Shown here in pieces: positions 11,001 to 18,907 of a stretch of DNA of 64,000 nucleotides; the first letter of the stretch is position 1, and each line of letters begins with the position of its first letter. Source of the DNA: Emcibacter sp. SYSU 3D8 (GTDB lineage: Bacteria > Pseudomonadota > Alphaproteobacteria > SMXS01); NCBI RefSeq assembly GCF_039655875.1, contig NZ_JBBYXK010000001.1, forward strand, positions 1,095,001-1,159,000. Direction: 5' to 3'. The notes under the pieces were generated by a model. It had not been told where the DNA came from. It did not search any database and worked only from the letters and a program-made list of their open reading frames with translations. A program made the position numbers and the translations under genes.

Positions 11001-13135
11001 GCGGTGTAGGACACTGGATCGGAAAGACGATCGATGAAAACCTCGGGCAGGGTTTCGCCCGCATCACCGACGGTGACGCCGGTGATGATGATGGAATTGG
11101 TCGTCGAATCGGCGAGGTTGCCCCAGACCCGGCTGGAGAAGAGGTTGTCGTCGACGTTGATCGACGCCTGGTCGACCGTCACGTCATCCACGCCATTGCC
11201 TTGCCCAACGCCGACCTCGATGAAAGTGTCATCCGCATCGATATCCGACGAGAGGGTGGCGCCGTCCTCGACGGTCTGGGAATTCGCCACGCCTACCGTG
11301 GCGTCGATGGTGACCGCGTCGATCAGGATGCTGGCCTCGGACGACAGGTTGCCGGTGGCGAGACTGCTGAACTCGTTGCCCGAAACGCTCAGGCTGGAGG
11401 TGGTGAAGGTGATGTCCGCGACCTCGACATCGATTTCCACGCCATCGAGTTCGGCCGAGGCGCCCCCGCCGTCGAGCACCTGGGCATTGAGAATGCTGAA
11501 ATCGGCCGACACGAAGCCGGTGGTGTTGTCACGGTCCGCTTCGATGGCATCGCCGGTCTGGCCGCCGACACCGGTGATGGTCACGCCGGTAATGTCGAGG
11601 GTGCTGGCATGGGCGTTGCCGATCGCCGCGGCCGAGATTTCGTTGCCGTCGGCGGTGACGCTGGAGTCGGTGACGTCGCCGTCATCGTTCGGCGCGTCCG
11701 ACGCGATGTCGAGTTCGATGTCCGCACTATCGACTTCCGCGCTCTGCAGCCCGGTGGTGTACTGGATGCTGCTGATGGCCACCAGCGAATCGAGCGACGT
11801 GGCATTGCCGACTTCGATCGTGTTGGTAACCCGCGACCCGGCGGCGTCGGCGGCGATCACGTTGCCATCGACGCTGATCTGCGAAGCGTCCACATCCTCG
11901 GTCTGGGCGCGCACGTCGCCGTCATCCACCGTGGAATTGACGCCGACCGAGCTGAACTGGGCGTTCGACACGAACAGGTCGCCGCTGACGCTGGCCGAAT
12001 CGAGCGCGCCGAAGTCGACGGTGTTCTCCTGGTCGCCGGCAACGGCCGGGCCGTCCTGGCTGATGGTGTCGTCGAGCGCCACGCTGTTGGTCGAGGCGTT
12101 GCTGGTCGCCGACGAGACGATGCTGTTGTTGTCGAGGGCCAGCGAACTGCCGTCCAGATCGGCGATGAACTCGTCATCGACATAGTTCTCCGAGTCGCCG
12201 GCTTCGATGGTGGCGTTGTCGACCAGCGCGTCGATGTTGAAGTCGCCGGCGTTGATCTGCAGGTTGGCCGCGCCCGCGCTACCAACCAGGCTGACCGCGC
12301 CACCCGCCTCGAGCGAAACCTCGTTCGCCGAGTCGTTGCCGGTGAAGGTCGCGCCGATCACGTTGCCGATGATTTCCAGCGGCACGCCGACGATGGCGGT
12401 GGTGTCGACGCCGTCGACCCGCGCCAGCAATCCGATCCGGGTATCGGTGACGGTCGCATCCATGGCGGGCGCGCCGCTGTTGACCTGGACGCTGCTCGAC
12501 AGCGCCGTCGCGCCGGTGCTGAGACCGAGCGGCGTGACGTCCGCCTGGCCGGCCTCGCTGCTCAGCTGGAGGAAGTTGATGGTACCGGCGACCGAGACGC
12601 CGGAAAGATTGCCCGTGCCGCTGGCGGTGACGCTGTTGTCGTTGGTATCCGCAGAACTGCCCGCGCCAAGGTCGATCACGTCGACCTGGATGTCGGTGGT
12701 CGTGATCGTCGCGGTGATGTCGTTGTTGTCGTTCCACTGCAGCAGGCCCGCGGTGGCGGCACCATCGTCGCCCAGAACACCGCCGTTGTCGGCCGTGAAG
12801 AAATCGATATCCACCGTGCCTTCGTTGCCCTTGGCGACGGCGAACACGTTCGTGTCGCTCACCGTGATGTCGACGATGCCGCCGCCGACGTCATGAGACG
12901 TGGCGATCGCCGCGGGGAATCCAACCAGCGTGTTCACGACGCTCGCCGGTATGCCGCCGCTCTCGTTGAACTGGTCATTGGCGATGGCGGAGGCCGACGA
13001 GCCGGCCGCGACCGAGATGCTGCCGGGTGGCGCGGTCAGGTCGACGATCAGGTTGTTTGCCTTCGCGCCCGACATGCCGAAAGCGGTGGCAAGCGCCACA
13101 GCGCTCACGCCGGTGAGTACACGCAACTTAAGCAT
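8006..13135 (-). CDS. giant secreted beta-strand repeat protein, copy 1
   Basis: 1,709 residues with a Sec-type signal peptide (MLKLRVLTGVSAVALATAFG, cut probably after AKA). The mature chain is acidic, rich in Asp, Asn, Ser, Thr, Val, Ala and Gly, poor in Lys, and I find no cysteine. It is built of about 19 imperfect repeats of roughly 70-100 residues. Each has a block like S.L.VDGN.V.A.A.GN.A.N.L.L..GT, then a hydrophobic stretch ending in N-x-Q, then alternating V/I strands. The pattern suggests a beta-solenoid, fibre or amyloid-like fold at the cell surface. There is no autotransporter barrel, LPXTG or RTX nonapeptide. The ATG has a GAGGGGG ribosome site. It is a full-length paralogue of the 26527-21374 gene. 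Function is unrecognised; adhesin or matrix protein is inference. Confidence 0.85.
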   Translation of the reverse strand: MLKLRVLTGVSAVALATAFGMSGAKANNLIVDLTAPPGSISVAAGSSASAIANDQFNESGGIPASVVNTLVGFPAAIATSHDVGGGIVDITVSDTNVFAVAKGNEGTVDIDFFTADNGGVLGDDGAATAGLLQWNDNNDITATITTTDIQVDVIDLGAGSSADTNDNSVTASGTGNLSGVSVAGTINFLQLSSEAGQADVTPLGLSTGATALSSSVQVNSGAPAMDATVTDTRIGLLARVDGVDTTAIVGVPLEIIGNVIGATFTGNDSANEVSLEAGGAVSLVGSAGAANLQINAGDFNIDALVDNATIEAGDSENYVDDEFIADLDGSSLALDNNSIVSSATSNASTNSVALDDTISQDGPAVAGDQENTVDFGALDSASVSGDLFVSNAQFSSVGVNSTVDDGDVRAQTEDVDASQISVDGNVIAADAAGSRVTNTIEVGNATSLDSLVAISSIQYTTGLQSAEVDSADIELDIASDAPNDDGDVTDSSVTADGNEISAAAIGNAHASTLDITGVTITGVGGQTGDAIEADRDNTTGFVSADFSILNAQVLDGGGASAELDGVEIDVEVADITFTTSSLSVSGNEFSSLATGNLSSEASILIDAVTIDATVGVANSQTVEDGATLSSDIDADDTFIEVGVGQGNGVDDVTVDQASINVDDNLFSSRVWGNLADSTTNSIIITGVTVGDAGETLPEVFIDRLSDPVSYTAINAGIALLNDQSVEDLNGNTVTAQADGDLIDIDVGDDAGGNSLVQNSEITANENTTIIAATLNQATSKVSVDAVTLDASSSLVNVQTLADEDGVDGSAQMLVDQDDLDIDIDVIAADNPLLNLTVQANDNSNSSSARINLATNTLDVSSQTQVLSGTIDSTVTTISAEVGPNSTVVGENTLVNDQAFFALGIDGVDVNIDGSDITIDLSVDGNAIESTLAEIDGNSLSGLAAGNDATNTLIVDVATFDLDNADLDGPDSANGPIATLVSNQWGQGGDTTGGFSVDIADVNFTLDANDNATSSIDSSDLSVDGNTVRALARINNVVNTLDASGTSLENSEAENPILAITEDGVIVQQDTSMSLASRQVSSVGVSTTINNTQLEVLAGGASLPPFYIGNGDLVGDINDSSISADSNLVVAESRGSDGFNTLSLDYIVNEAQAFLSNLQYSDEDVVYDSSVDATEIVVLANVDGSINDSSFSANGNAVAALSSGNRATNDLNSDGTNVVFRNSNNVLNYDPTNTLNAPNGDDADVDVRSSLAVVNVQGDPGDVFSEVDVDSSVTNTLIGVISNGIFDSGSIAADNNLVLASSIQHSASNSLNITASANITAAGIADNTPGASVLSLQTIGDGSDTTALVDGTGIVAVADDPRGAGSFTASANSNEIRGQAIGGSVVNSLTAVAGASINAGAGGSSPITGGTDPTIQLDAAFNVLNMQFGDGATMIATVNNSYISAAAAEDYNNDAVTVEDNLVQAEARGFTSINVLSLDAGSSSNAMAALANVQELASSTVSASIDNVGIFTGNLDEGATDSSLTVDNNIVEAVSGANRSSNLLITSAGATLQESSGAGVTIDPGAASRVAVTGADYALVNDQRTDNVTVSSTIRDVDIGIDGLNETTGVDFSALNVQGNEVRAIATGNEAVNQLVLNTGTFQHPSSVIGNSQSNDGTTVTASVTNTVIGIGENLTLNANSNNSSFTVRGNSIGATAIGNSSINVLRAGD

Positions 13136-13164
13136 CAGGTAGTCCCCCTCTATGCGTAATGCTC

Positions 13165-13180
13165 GCCGAAGCCCTTCGGC
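13165..13180 (-). repeat. short hairpin in the probable 5' leader of giant gene 1
   Basis: GCCGAAG-CC-CTTCGGC is a 7-bp stem with a two-base centre, about 30 bases upstream of the start codon. It could fold in the mRNA near the ribosome site. A regulatory role is only a possibility. Confidence 0.35.
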
Positions 13181-13328
13181 TAGCCCCCTTCTACGCGCCT
13201 TCTGGCGCTGCCCATATCGGCGTCACCTCTAGTGGTTCCGGCCAATCTGGGCATTACGATGGCAAAAACGTACTCCAACGGGCGAGCCCCGTCCAGACGT
13301 AAGTGCCACTAAAGCCTCGGAAAAACAT

Positions 13329-13342
13329 GTCACATATGTGAC
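13329..13342. promoter_or_regulatory. perfect 14-bp palindrome, candidate operator
   Basis: GTCACATATGTGAC is its own reverse complement and lies about 195 bases upstream of the giant gene start. An AT-centred, 14-bp perfect palindrome in a GC-rich intergenic region is typical of a dimeric regulator site. TCACA/TGTGA half-sites recall Crp/Fnr-family sites, but the spacing differs from the classical TGTGA-N6-TCACA, so the regulator is not identified. Confidence 0.4.
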
Positions 13343-13389
13343 TCGGGACAGTGGCGGACCCGCACCGCCCGCCCCGGCCGGTTGGTTCG

Positions 13390-13404
13390 CTACCGTTACG
13401 GTAG
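13390..13404. repeat. inverted repeat near the ATPase 3' end
   Basis: CTACCG-TTA-CGGTAG, 6-bp arms with a three-base centre, 45 bases after the ATPase stop. There is no T-tract, so it is not a clear terminator. It could be a second operator half-site pair. Confidence 0.25.
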
Positions 13405-13448
13405 GCCGCTCCGGCGTCCGCGTCGCCTCGCCCGTGAAGGCGCGCAGA

Positions 13449-14909
13449 TCAGGCGACGGCGGCGAGTCGGCGCGCATCATCCGCGTTCGAGGACAGGTTC
13501 CGCAACGCGTAGAGCACGAACTCCCTTTTCAACTCGGGCGTCACTCCCATGTAGCGGCAGATGTCCTGCACCCGTTCGCAGATGAACTTGGGATGGTGCG
13601 CCGCCAGCGGCTTGCCGTTGCGGCTGTAATAGACATCGAAAATGTAGGGTATCAGGTCGTCCGGCAAGTCCAGCTTGTAGGCGCGGCACACCAGCGCGAA
13701 AATGGCGTCGTACATCTCCCTGGACGGGTGATCGATCTCGATCTTGTAGGGAATCCGGCGCAGGAACGCATCGTCCATCAGGTTCTCGGGCACCAGATTG
13801 GTGGAAAACACCAGCAGTTCGTCAAACGGAACCTGGAATGTCTTGCCTGTCTGCAGGGACAGATAATCGATCCGCTTCTCAAGCGGCACGATCCATCGGT
13901 TGAGCAGATCCTTGGGCTCGACCCGCTGACGGCCGAAATCATCGATGAGCATGACGCCATTGGTGGCCTTCATGTGCAGCGGCGCTTCGTAGAACTTGGC
14001 GTTCGCGTTGTATTGCATGTCGAGCATCTCGAGAGACAACTCGCCGCCGACCACGATCACCGGCCGCTTGCAGGCGACCCACCGCGAATCGAGGGTTTCG
14101 GTACGGCGCTTGATCAGGCTGCGCACCGCGCTTGGCGCGGGTTCCTCGCCCGTCGCCTTGTGCATGGTCGCGTCGTACATCTTGATGATCTGGCCGTCGA
14201 TCTCGATGGCGTGAGGAATGAACACCACGCTGGCAAAGGCCGTGCCGATGGCCTCGGCCATGGTTGTCTTGCCGTTGCCGGGCGGGCCGTAGATCAGGAT
14301 CGATCGGCCCGAATTCACCGCCGGGCCGATTTCGTCGATGAATCCATCGGGCAGGATCATGTGGGTCAGATTGGCGGCGAGTACGTCCCGGTTAATGGAC
14401 TCAGCCAGAATTGACTGCTTTCGAACCTGGGTGATCCAGTCATCGAGCGTCACCGGAATCGGCCCGACATAAGAGCAGTTCTCGATCGCCTCGAGCGCCA
14501 GTTCGCGTCCCCGCGTCGTCAGGGTGCTGCGAATGTCGGGATCGTCGCCGCCCGAGCCCAGCACCTGCACCAGGCCGCGCTCGCGCATGATGTCGAGAAG
14601 CTGACCGCACAATACCGCCGGCAGCTTGAGCCGTTCCGTCAGGTCGCCGACGGTCTCGAGGCCCAGCGAATGAAAAACCCTGATGGTGTGATTGAGGATG
14701 AAGGTGCTGCCAAGCCCGGTGTCTTCCAGCGTGCGCGGTGGTTGCGGAAAGTAGTTGAGTGCCTCGAACAGCTGGTCGGCGGTGATCGCCCCCATGGCGA
14801 TCAGCTTTTCGCCGATCTGTCCGCCCTGTTCGCGCTGGAGGGCCAGCGCCTGCATCACCTGGTCCTCGGTGACGATGCGGCGGGCGACGAGAAATTCTCC
14901 GAGCTTCAT
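13449..14909 (-). CDS. AAA ATPase with N-terminal MshEN (GspE-N) domain
   Basis: 486 residues from the ATG at 14909, which has GGGAG upstream; an in-frame start at 14990 adds 27 atypical residues. Residues 1-51 read as an MshEN-type module (KLGEFLVARRIVTEDQVMQA, then IGEKLIAMGAITADQLFEAL). That domain class can bind cyclic di-GMP. Here the usual Arg-Leu-Gly start is Lys-Leu-Gly and a conserved Gly is Arg, so binding is uncertain. The AAA domain has Walker A GPPGNGKT (208-215) and Walker B GVMLIDDF (318-325). It is not a secretion ATPase of the GspE fold. Its stop is 313 bases upstream of the first giant gene on the same strand. Confidence 0.75.
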   Translation of the reverse strand: MKLGEFLVARRIVTEDQVMQALALQREQGGQIGEKLIAMGAITADQLFEALNYFPQPPRTLEDTGLGSTFILNHTIRVFHSLGLETVGDLTERLKLPAVLCGQLLDIMRERGLVQVLGSGGDDPDIRSTLTTRGRELALEAIENCSYVGPIPVTLDDWITQVRKQSILAESINRDVLAANLTHMILPDGFIDEIGPAVNSGRSILIYGPPGNGKTTMAEAIGTAFASVVFIPHAIEIDGQIIKMYDATMHKATGEEPAPSAVRSLIKRRTETLDSRWVACKRPVIVVGGELSLEMLDMQYNANAKFYEAPLHMKATNGVMLIDDFGRQRVEPKDLLNRWIVPLEKRIDYLSLQTGKTFQVPFDELLVFSTNLVPENLMDDAFLRRIPYKIEIDHPSREMYDAIFALVCRAYKLDLPDDLIPYIFDVYYSRNGKPLAAHHPKFICERVQDICRYMGVTPELKREFVLYALRNLSSNADDARRLAAVA

Positions 14910-15139
14910 GCGGGGCTCCCATCCGGCGGATAGACGCCGCGACCCAAACGCCGGCTTCCACCAGTCCAGTCTCCCAATCGGGAGCGACAAGCGATTCCGG
15001 CACCCGGACGAGCGCCAGTCGAAACATCAAATTTGAAGCGAATTTTAGCCGGTTGGGCACCGGTGTCTTCTGGCAACAAGGCGCGGTGTTCTTGAATAAC
15101 GCTGTCGTCGGACACGTCGTGGATTTCGCTGCCAGCCAT
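14906..15139 (-). CDS. possible 77-residue ORF coupled to the AAA ATPase
   Basis: An ORF starting MAGSEIHDVSDDS with GGGG six bases before the ATG. Its TGA overlaps the ATPase ATG as ATGA, the usual sign of translational coupling. Against it: the C-terminal half is rich in Arg and Gly, resembling non-coding GC-rich sequence, and I recognise no family. It may simply be the ATPase leader. Confidence 0.25.
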   Translation of the reverse strand: MAGSEIHDVSDDSVIQEHRALLPEDTGAQPAKIRFKFDVSTGARPGAGIACRSRLGDWTGGSRRLGRGVYPPDGSPA

Positions 15140-15356
15140 CTATAGCCCCAATATTCTGATATGGGGGAACCGAATTGGACGCACGTTAAGAAGTGTAAAT
15201 GGAACCAGCCGGGCTTCCAAGCGGCCATGGCTGATCTCAGGCCGCGCCATCGGCGCAATCCGGAGATTTAGGCTTTGCGCGGACGGCGGATTGGGTGGAC
15301 GCTGGAGACCGGGGAGACTTGAGGACCGGGCCGCTTCGCCCGGGAGGGAGACAATC
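14910..15356. other. 447-base divergent intergenic region
   Basis: Lies between the minus-strand AAA ATPase and the plus-strand wax-ester synthase, so it should hold both promoters. Apart from the weak 77-residue ORF and a small hairpin (CTCCC-AATC-GGGAG, 14971-14984) I see nothing specific. It is more AT-rich around 15020-15200 than the flanking genes. Confidence 0.5.
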
Positions 15357-16895
15357 ATGGACCAGCTCAGCGCGACCGACGCCTCGTTCCTGTATTCGGA
15401 GAACGAGCGGACCGCCAACCATGTCGGCGGCATGTACATCTACGACCAGTCCACCGCGCCGGGCGGCCTGGTGACGTTCAAGGGCATCCTGAGCCATCTG
15501 GCCGCGCGCCTGCATCTCGTGCCGCGTTACCGCCAGAAACTGATGCATGTGCCGGGAAACCTGGATCACCCCTACTGGATCGACGATCCGAAATTCGACA
15601 TCGAGTATCACGTGCGCCACATGGCGCTGCCCAAGCCCGGCGACTGGCGCCAGCTGCTGATCCAGACCTCGCGGCTCTACGACCGGCCGCTCGACATGGC
15701 GCGGCCGCTGTGGGTCCTCTACGTCATCGAAGGTCTGGACAATGTCGAAGGCCTGCCGCCCGGCAGCTTCGCGGTGGTGACCAAGACCCACCATGCACTG
15801 ATCGACGGCGTCTCCGGCACCGCGATGGCGACGGCGATCCACGAGACGACGCCGGATGCGCCCGATCCCGATCCCGTGGCCTGGACGCCCGAAAAAGCGC
15901 CGACCGAATTCGAGCTGCTGACCCGCTCCTATCTGAACAATCTCGGCCAGCCCATGAAGTTCATGCAGCTGATGGGCGAAGTGTCGCCGGCGGCCCAGCG
16001 CCTGCTCGACGGGCTGTCCAGTTCCCGGTTCAAGGTGCCCGAGGCGATCGGCCAGGTGCCGCGCACCCGCTTCAACGGCAATGTCTCGGGCCACCGGGTG
16101 CTCGCGGCCACGTCGTTTCCGATCAAGGACCTGCGCGAGATCAAGAATACGGTCGCCGGCGCGACCATCAACGACGTGATCCTGACGATTGGCGGCGGCG
16201 CGCTGCGCCGCTACCTGCTCGACAAGAACGAGCTGCCGGACAAACCGCTGATCACCCTGTCGCCCATTGCGGTGCGCGCCTCGAAGGATCCCACGTCCTC
16301 GGCGATGGCTTCGGCGCCGGGCAACGAGGTAACCGGCATGCTGGTGTCGCTGGCCACGGACCTGAAGGATCCGCTGGCGCGGCTCCAGTCGGTGCATGAT
16401 TCGGCGGCCAATTCGAAAGAGCTGACCAGCGCCATCGGCGCCAAGCTGATGACCGACTTCACCCAGTTCGTGCCGTCGGTCACGGCGGGCCTCGCCTCGC
16501 GCCTGGCATCCACCCTGGGGCTTGCCACGCGCGTGGCGCCGATCGTCAACACGGTGCTGACCAATGTGCCGGGGCCACAGATGCCGCTCTATTTCTGCGG
16601 CGCCGAAATGGTGAACCAGTACAGCCTGGGCATCGTCCAGGACGGCATGACCCTGTTCCACGGCATCCTCAGCTACAACGGCAAGCTGTCGATCACCGCC
16701 ATGTCGGACCGGGAGGTGATGCCCGATCCCGCCTTCTACCAGGAGTGCCTCGAAGAAGCGTTCCGGGAACTGAAGACGGCGGCTTTGGGCGCGGCCGCCG
16801 GTGCGCCGGGACGCGAGCCGCTGGCGGCAAAACCGCCGGCGGCGGACAAGCGGCCGGCTCGCAAGGGAAAAGCCGTCAAATCGCCCGGCAAGTAA
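15357..16895 (+). CDS. wax ester synthase / diacylglycerol acyltransferase family protein
   Basis: 512 residues from the ATG, with GGGAGGG just upstream; an in-frame start 22 codons earlier lacks family character. It carries the catalytic HHxxxDG motif as HHALIDG (145-151). It also has the opening MDQLSATDASFLYSE, the PLDMARPLW segment, and the C-terminal domain with NDVILTIGGGALRRYL and NVPGPQMPLYFCGAE. These enzymes join acyl-CoA to fatty alcohol or diacylglycerol to make storage lipid. The last 35 residues are Ala/Pro/Lys-rich and basic, probably a disordered tail contacting membrane or lipid droplet. It is transcribed away from the AAA ATPase. Confidence 0.9.
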   Translation: MDQLSATDASFLYSENERTANHVGGMYIYDQSTAPGGLVTFKGILSHLAARLHLVPRYRQKLMHVPGNLDHPYWIDDPKFDIEYHVRHMALPKPGDWRQLLIQTSRLYDRPLDMARPLWVLYVIEGLDNVEGLPPGSFAVVTKTHHALIDGVSGTAMATAIHETTPDAPDPDPVAWTPEKAPTEFELLTRSYLNNLGQPMKFMQLMGEVSPAAQRLLDGLSSSRFKVPEAIGQVPRTRFNGNVSGHRVLAATSFPIKDLREIKNTVAGATINDVILTIGGGALRRYLLDKNELPDKPLITLSPIAVRASKDPTSSAMASAPGNEVTGMLVSLATDLKDPLARLQSVHDSAANSKELTSAIGAKLMTDFTQFVPSVTAGLASRLASTLGLATRVAPIVNTVLTNVPGPQMPLYFCGAEMVNQYSLGIVQDGMTLFHGILSYNGKLSITAMSDREVMPDPAFYQECLEEAFRELKTAALGAAAGAPGREPLAAKPPAADKRPARKGKAVKSPGK

Positions 16896-16952
16896 TCAAT
16901 ATATCGCACTGGACGAGGACGGCCGCGGCGACTGACAGGCCGCCGCCCGGGG

Positions 16953-18737
16953 TCAAGCCGGCGCCAGCGGCCAGATCAGCGGCACCGTGATGACGGTCGT
17001 GATGCCGATGAGGATATTCATCGGCACGCCGAACCTCAGGAAATCCCCGAAGCGATAACCGCCGGGACCATAGACCAGCGTGTTCGTCTGATAGCCGATG
17101 GGTGTCGCGAAGCTGGCGCTGGCAGCGAACATCACCGCGATCACGAAGGGACGCGGATCGAATCCCAGCTGATGGGCAAGGCCGATGGCGACGGGCGTCA
17201 TCACCACCGCCACAGCATTGTTGGTGACCAGTTCGGTCAACAGCGAGGTCAATGCATAGGTCATGGCCAGCACGGCCCAGGGCGGCACATCCTGGAGCAG
17301 CGGAGTCGCGGCGGTGACCACCATCACGATGGCCCCGGAATCTTCCAGCGCCTTGCCGACCGCCAGCATGGCCATGATCAGCACCAGCAGCCGGCCATCC
17401 ATGGCGCCGAACGCCTCCTTGGCGCTCAGGCACTTGGTCAGCAGCACGACCGCCACGCCGATCACGGCAAGCCCGGCGATGGGCATGATGTCGAAAGTGG
17501 CCAGCACGATCACGGCGACCACGGTCAGCAGAGCGATCGGGCTGTGGCTGCGCCGCAGCGGCGTCTCGGCCGGCTCCGACAGGTTGAGCAGGTCCATATC
17601 CTCGGCAAGGCGGGCAAGATCCTCGGGCGCGCCTTCCAGCAGCAGCGTGTCGCCGGCCTCGAACGGAATGGTGCCGGTCATGCCCTTCAGGTTCTCGCCA
17701 TGCCGGTGCACTGCGAGCACGTAGCTGCCGTATCGGCGGCGCAGTCGCAGATCGGTGGTGGACATGCCGATCATCGGGCTGGTGGGCGCGACCAGCGCCT
17801 CGACGACGATGGCGGGACGACCGCCGGCGGCGGTCAGATCGCCGGCCGGCCCAAGGTCCAGATGCCGCTCGCCGCGCAGGCTCAGCACTTCGACGGCGTT
17901 CGATTCGAACACCACGCGGTCGCCCTGCCTGATGACCAGTTCGTGCATGCGGTCGCGGGTCGAGCGGTCGTCGCGGACGATGTCGATGATCCGCAGGCCC
18001 CGGTTGCGGAACATGTCGATCTCGCCGAGCAACTTGCCGATCAGCGCCGAGCCTTCGGGCACCACGCCGTCGGCGATATAGCGCTGCTTGCGCTGGTTGC
18101 CGAGCACCGACGCCACGGTTGTCCGGTCGGGCAACAGCCAGCGTCCGGCAATCGCCATGAACAGGCCGCCGACAATGGCAACGACGATGCCAACCAGCGA
18201 AAACTCGAACATGGTGAACGCCGGCAGGCCCTGCGCCTGCGCCACGCCATCGACCAGCAGGTTGGTGGAGGTGCCGATCAGCGTGCATGTGCCGCCCAGG
18301 ATGGCCGCGTAGGACAGCGGGATCATCATCTTCGACGGCGACTTGCCCTGCCGCTGGGCGAGCGCCAGCACCGCCGGAATCATGACCATCACCACGGGCG
18401 TGTTGTTGACGAAGGCCGACGCGGCGATGGTCAGGACCAGCAGCAGCGGCAGCACCAGCGACGGCACCCTGCCCGCCAGCGCGCGGATGATTCTGTTTAC
18501 CTTGTCGAGCACGCCGGTGACGACGAGCGCCCCGCTGAGAATGAACATGGCGCCGATGGTCAAGGGCGCGCTGTTGGACAGCACGGACAGCAGGCCGTTG
18601 GTGTCGAGCAGACCCAGCGCCAGGCAAACGGCCGCGCCGCCGATACCCACCACCTCGGGCGGATAGCGTTCGGTCACGAACAGAACAAGCATCGCGGCCA
18701 GCACGGCCAATGCCAGGAATGGCGCCAATGTCTCCAT
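16953..18737 (-). CDS. SLC13-type anion/sodium symporter with two TrkA-C domains
   Basis: 594 residues from METLAPFLALAVLAAM; an in-frame ATG 16 codons upstream (18785) is possible but neither has a clear ribosome site. The N-terminal half has several membrane helices and the signature NNTPVVMVMIPAVLALA with GGTCTLIGTSTNLLVDG. The middle holds two cytoplasmic TrkA-C (RCK-C) regions (ELVIRQGDRVVFES; IPFEAGDTLLLEGAPEDL). The C-terminal half repeats the transport fold (LTELVTNNAVAVVMTPVAIG, SFATPIGYQTNTLVYGPGGY). Proteins of this build move sulfate, dicarboxylates or other anions. The substrate is not readable. It is convergent with the wax-ester synthase gene. Confidence 0.88.
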   Translation of the reverse strand: METLAPFLALAVLAAMLVLFVTERYPPEVVGIGGAAVCLALGLLDTNGLLSVLSNSAPLTIGAMFILSGALVVTGVLDKVNRIIRALAGRVPSLVLPLLLVLTIAASAFVNNTPVVMVMIPAVLALAQRQGKSPSKMMIPLSYAAILGGTCTLIGTSTNLLVDGVAQAQGLPAFTMFEFSLVGIVVAIVGGLFMAIAGRWLLPDRTTVASVLGNQRKQRYIADGVVPEGSALIGKLLGEIDMFRNRGLRIIDIVRDDRSTRDRMHELVIRQGDRVVFESNAVEVLSLRGERHLDLGPAGDLTAAGGRPAIVVEALVAPTSPMIGMSTTDLRLRRRYGSYVLAVHRHGENLKGMTGTIPFEAGDTLLLEGAPEDLARLAEDMDLLNLSEPAETPLRRSHSPIALLTVVAVIVLATFDIMPIAGLAVIGVAVVLLTKCLSAKEAFGAMDGRLLVLIMAMLAVGKALEDSGAIVMVVTAATPLLQDVPPWAVLAMTYALTSLLTELVTNNAVAVVMTPVAIGLAHQLGFDPRPFVIAVMFAASASFATPIGYQTNTLVYGPGGYRFGDFLRFGVPMNILIGITTVITVPLIWPLAPA

Positions 18738-18907
18738 GAGTGCCGTACGCGCTCCTTGGCTCGCCGTCCGCGGGATGGCTTGCATCTGACCCGAAAGGAA
18801 AGGATGTCTTTCCGGCCACCAGGTATCGACGCTGGCGAGGCCCGCGTCAATGCCGGCTTGGCGCCGCCGTTCTGCTACCGCGGAGCCCGCGGAAGAGACA
18901 CTGGCCG

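Larger units (their letters stand above)
13136..13448. other. 313-base intergenic leader upstream of giant gene 1
   Basis: The gap between the AAA ATPase stop and the first giant gene. It carries a GAGGGGG ribosome site next to the ATG. It also holds three inverted repeats: 13165-13180 in the probable 5' leader, 13329-13342 and 13390-13404. No ORF with good coding character was seen. It probably holds the promoter of the giant gene. Confidence 0.5.

Noticed and set aside
8006-13135. RTX toxin or autotransporter for the giant proteins
   Set aside because: No GGxGxDxUx nonapeptides, no C-terminal barrel, and an N-terminal Sec signal instead of a C-terminal type I signal.
10928-13159. Long plus-strand ORF (743 codons) opposite giant gene 1
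   Set aside because: Antisense shadow of a GC-rich repetitive gene: His/Arg/Asp-rich nonsense composition, no ribosome site, and the minus-strand gene has signal peptide, ribosome site and terminator.
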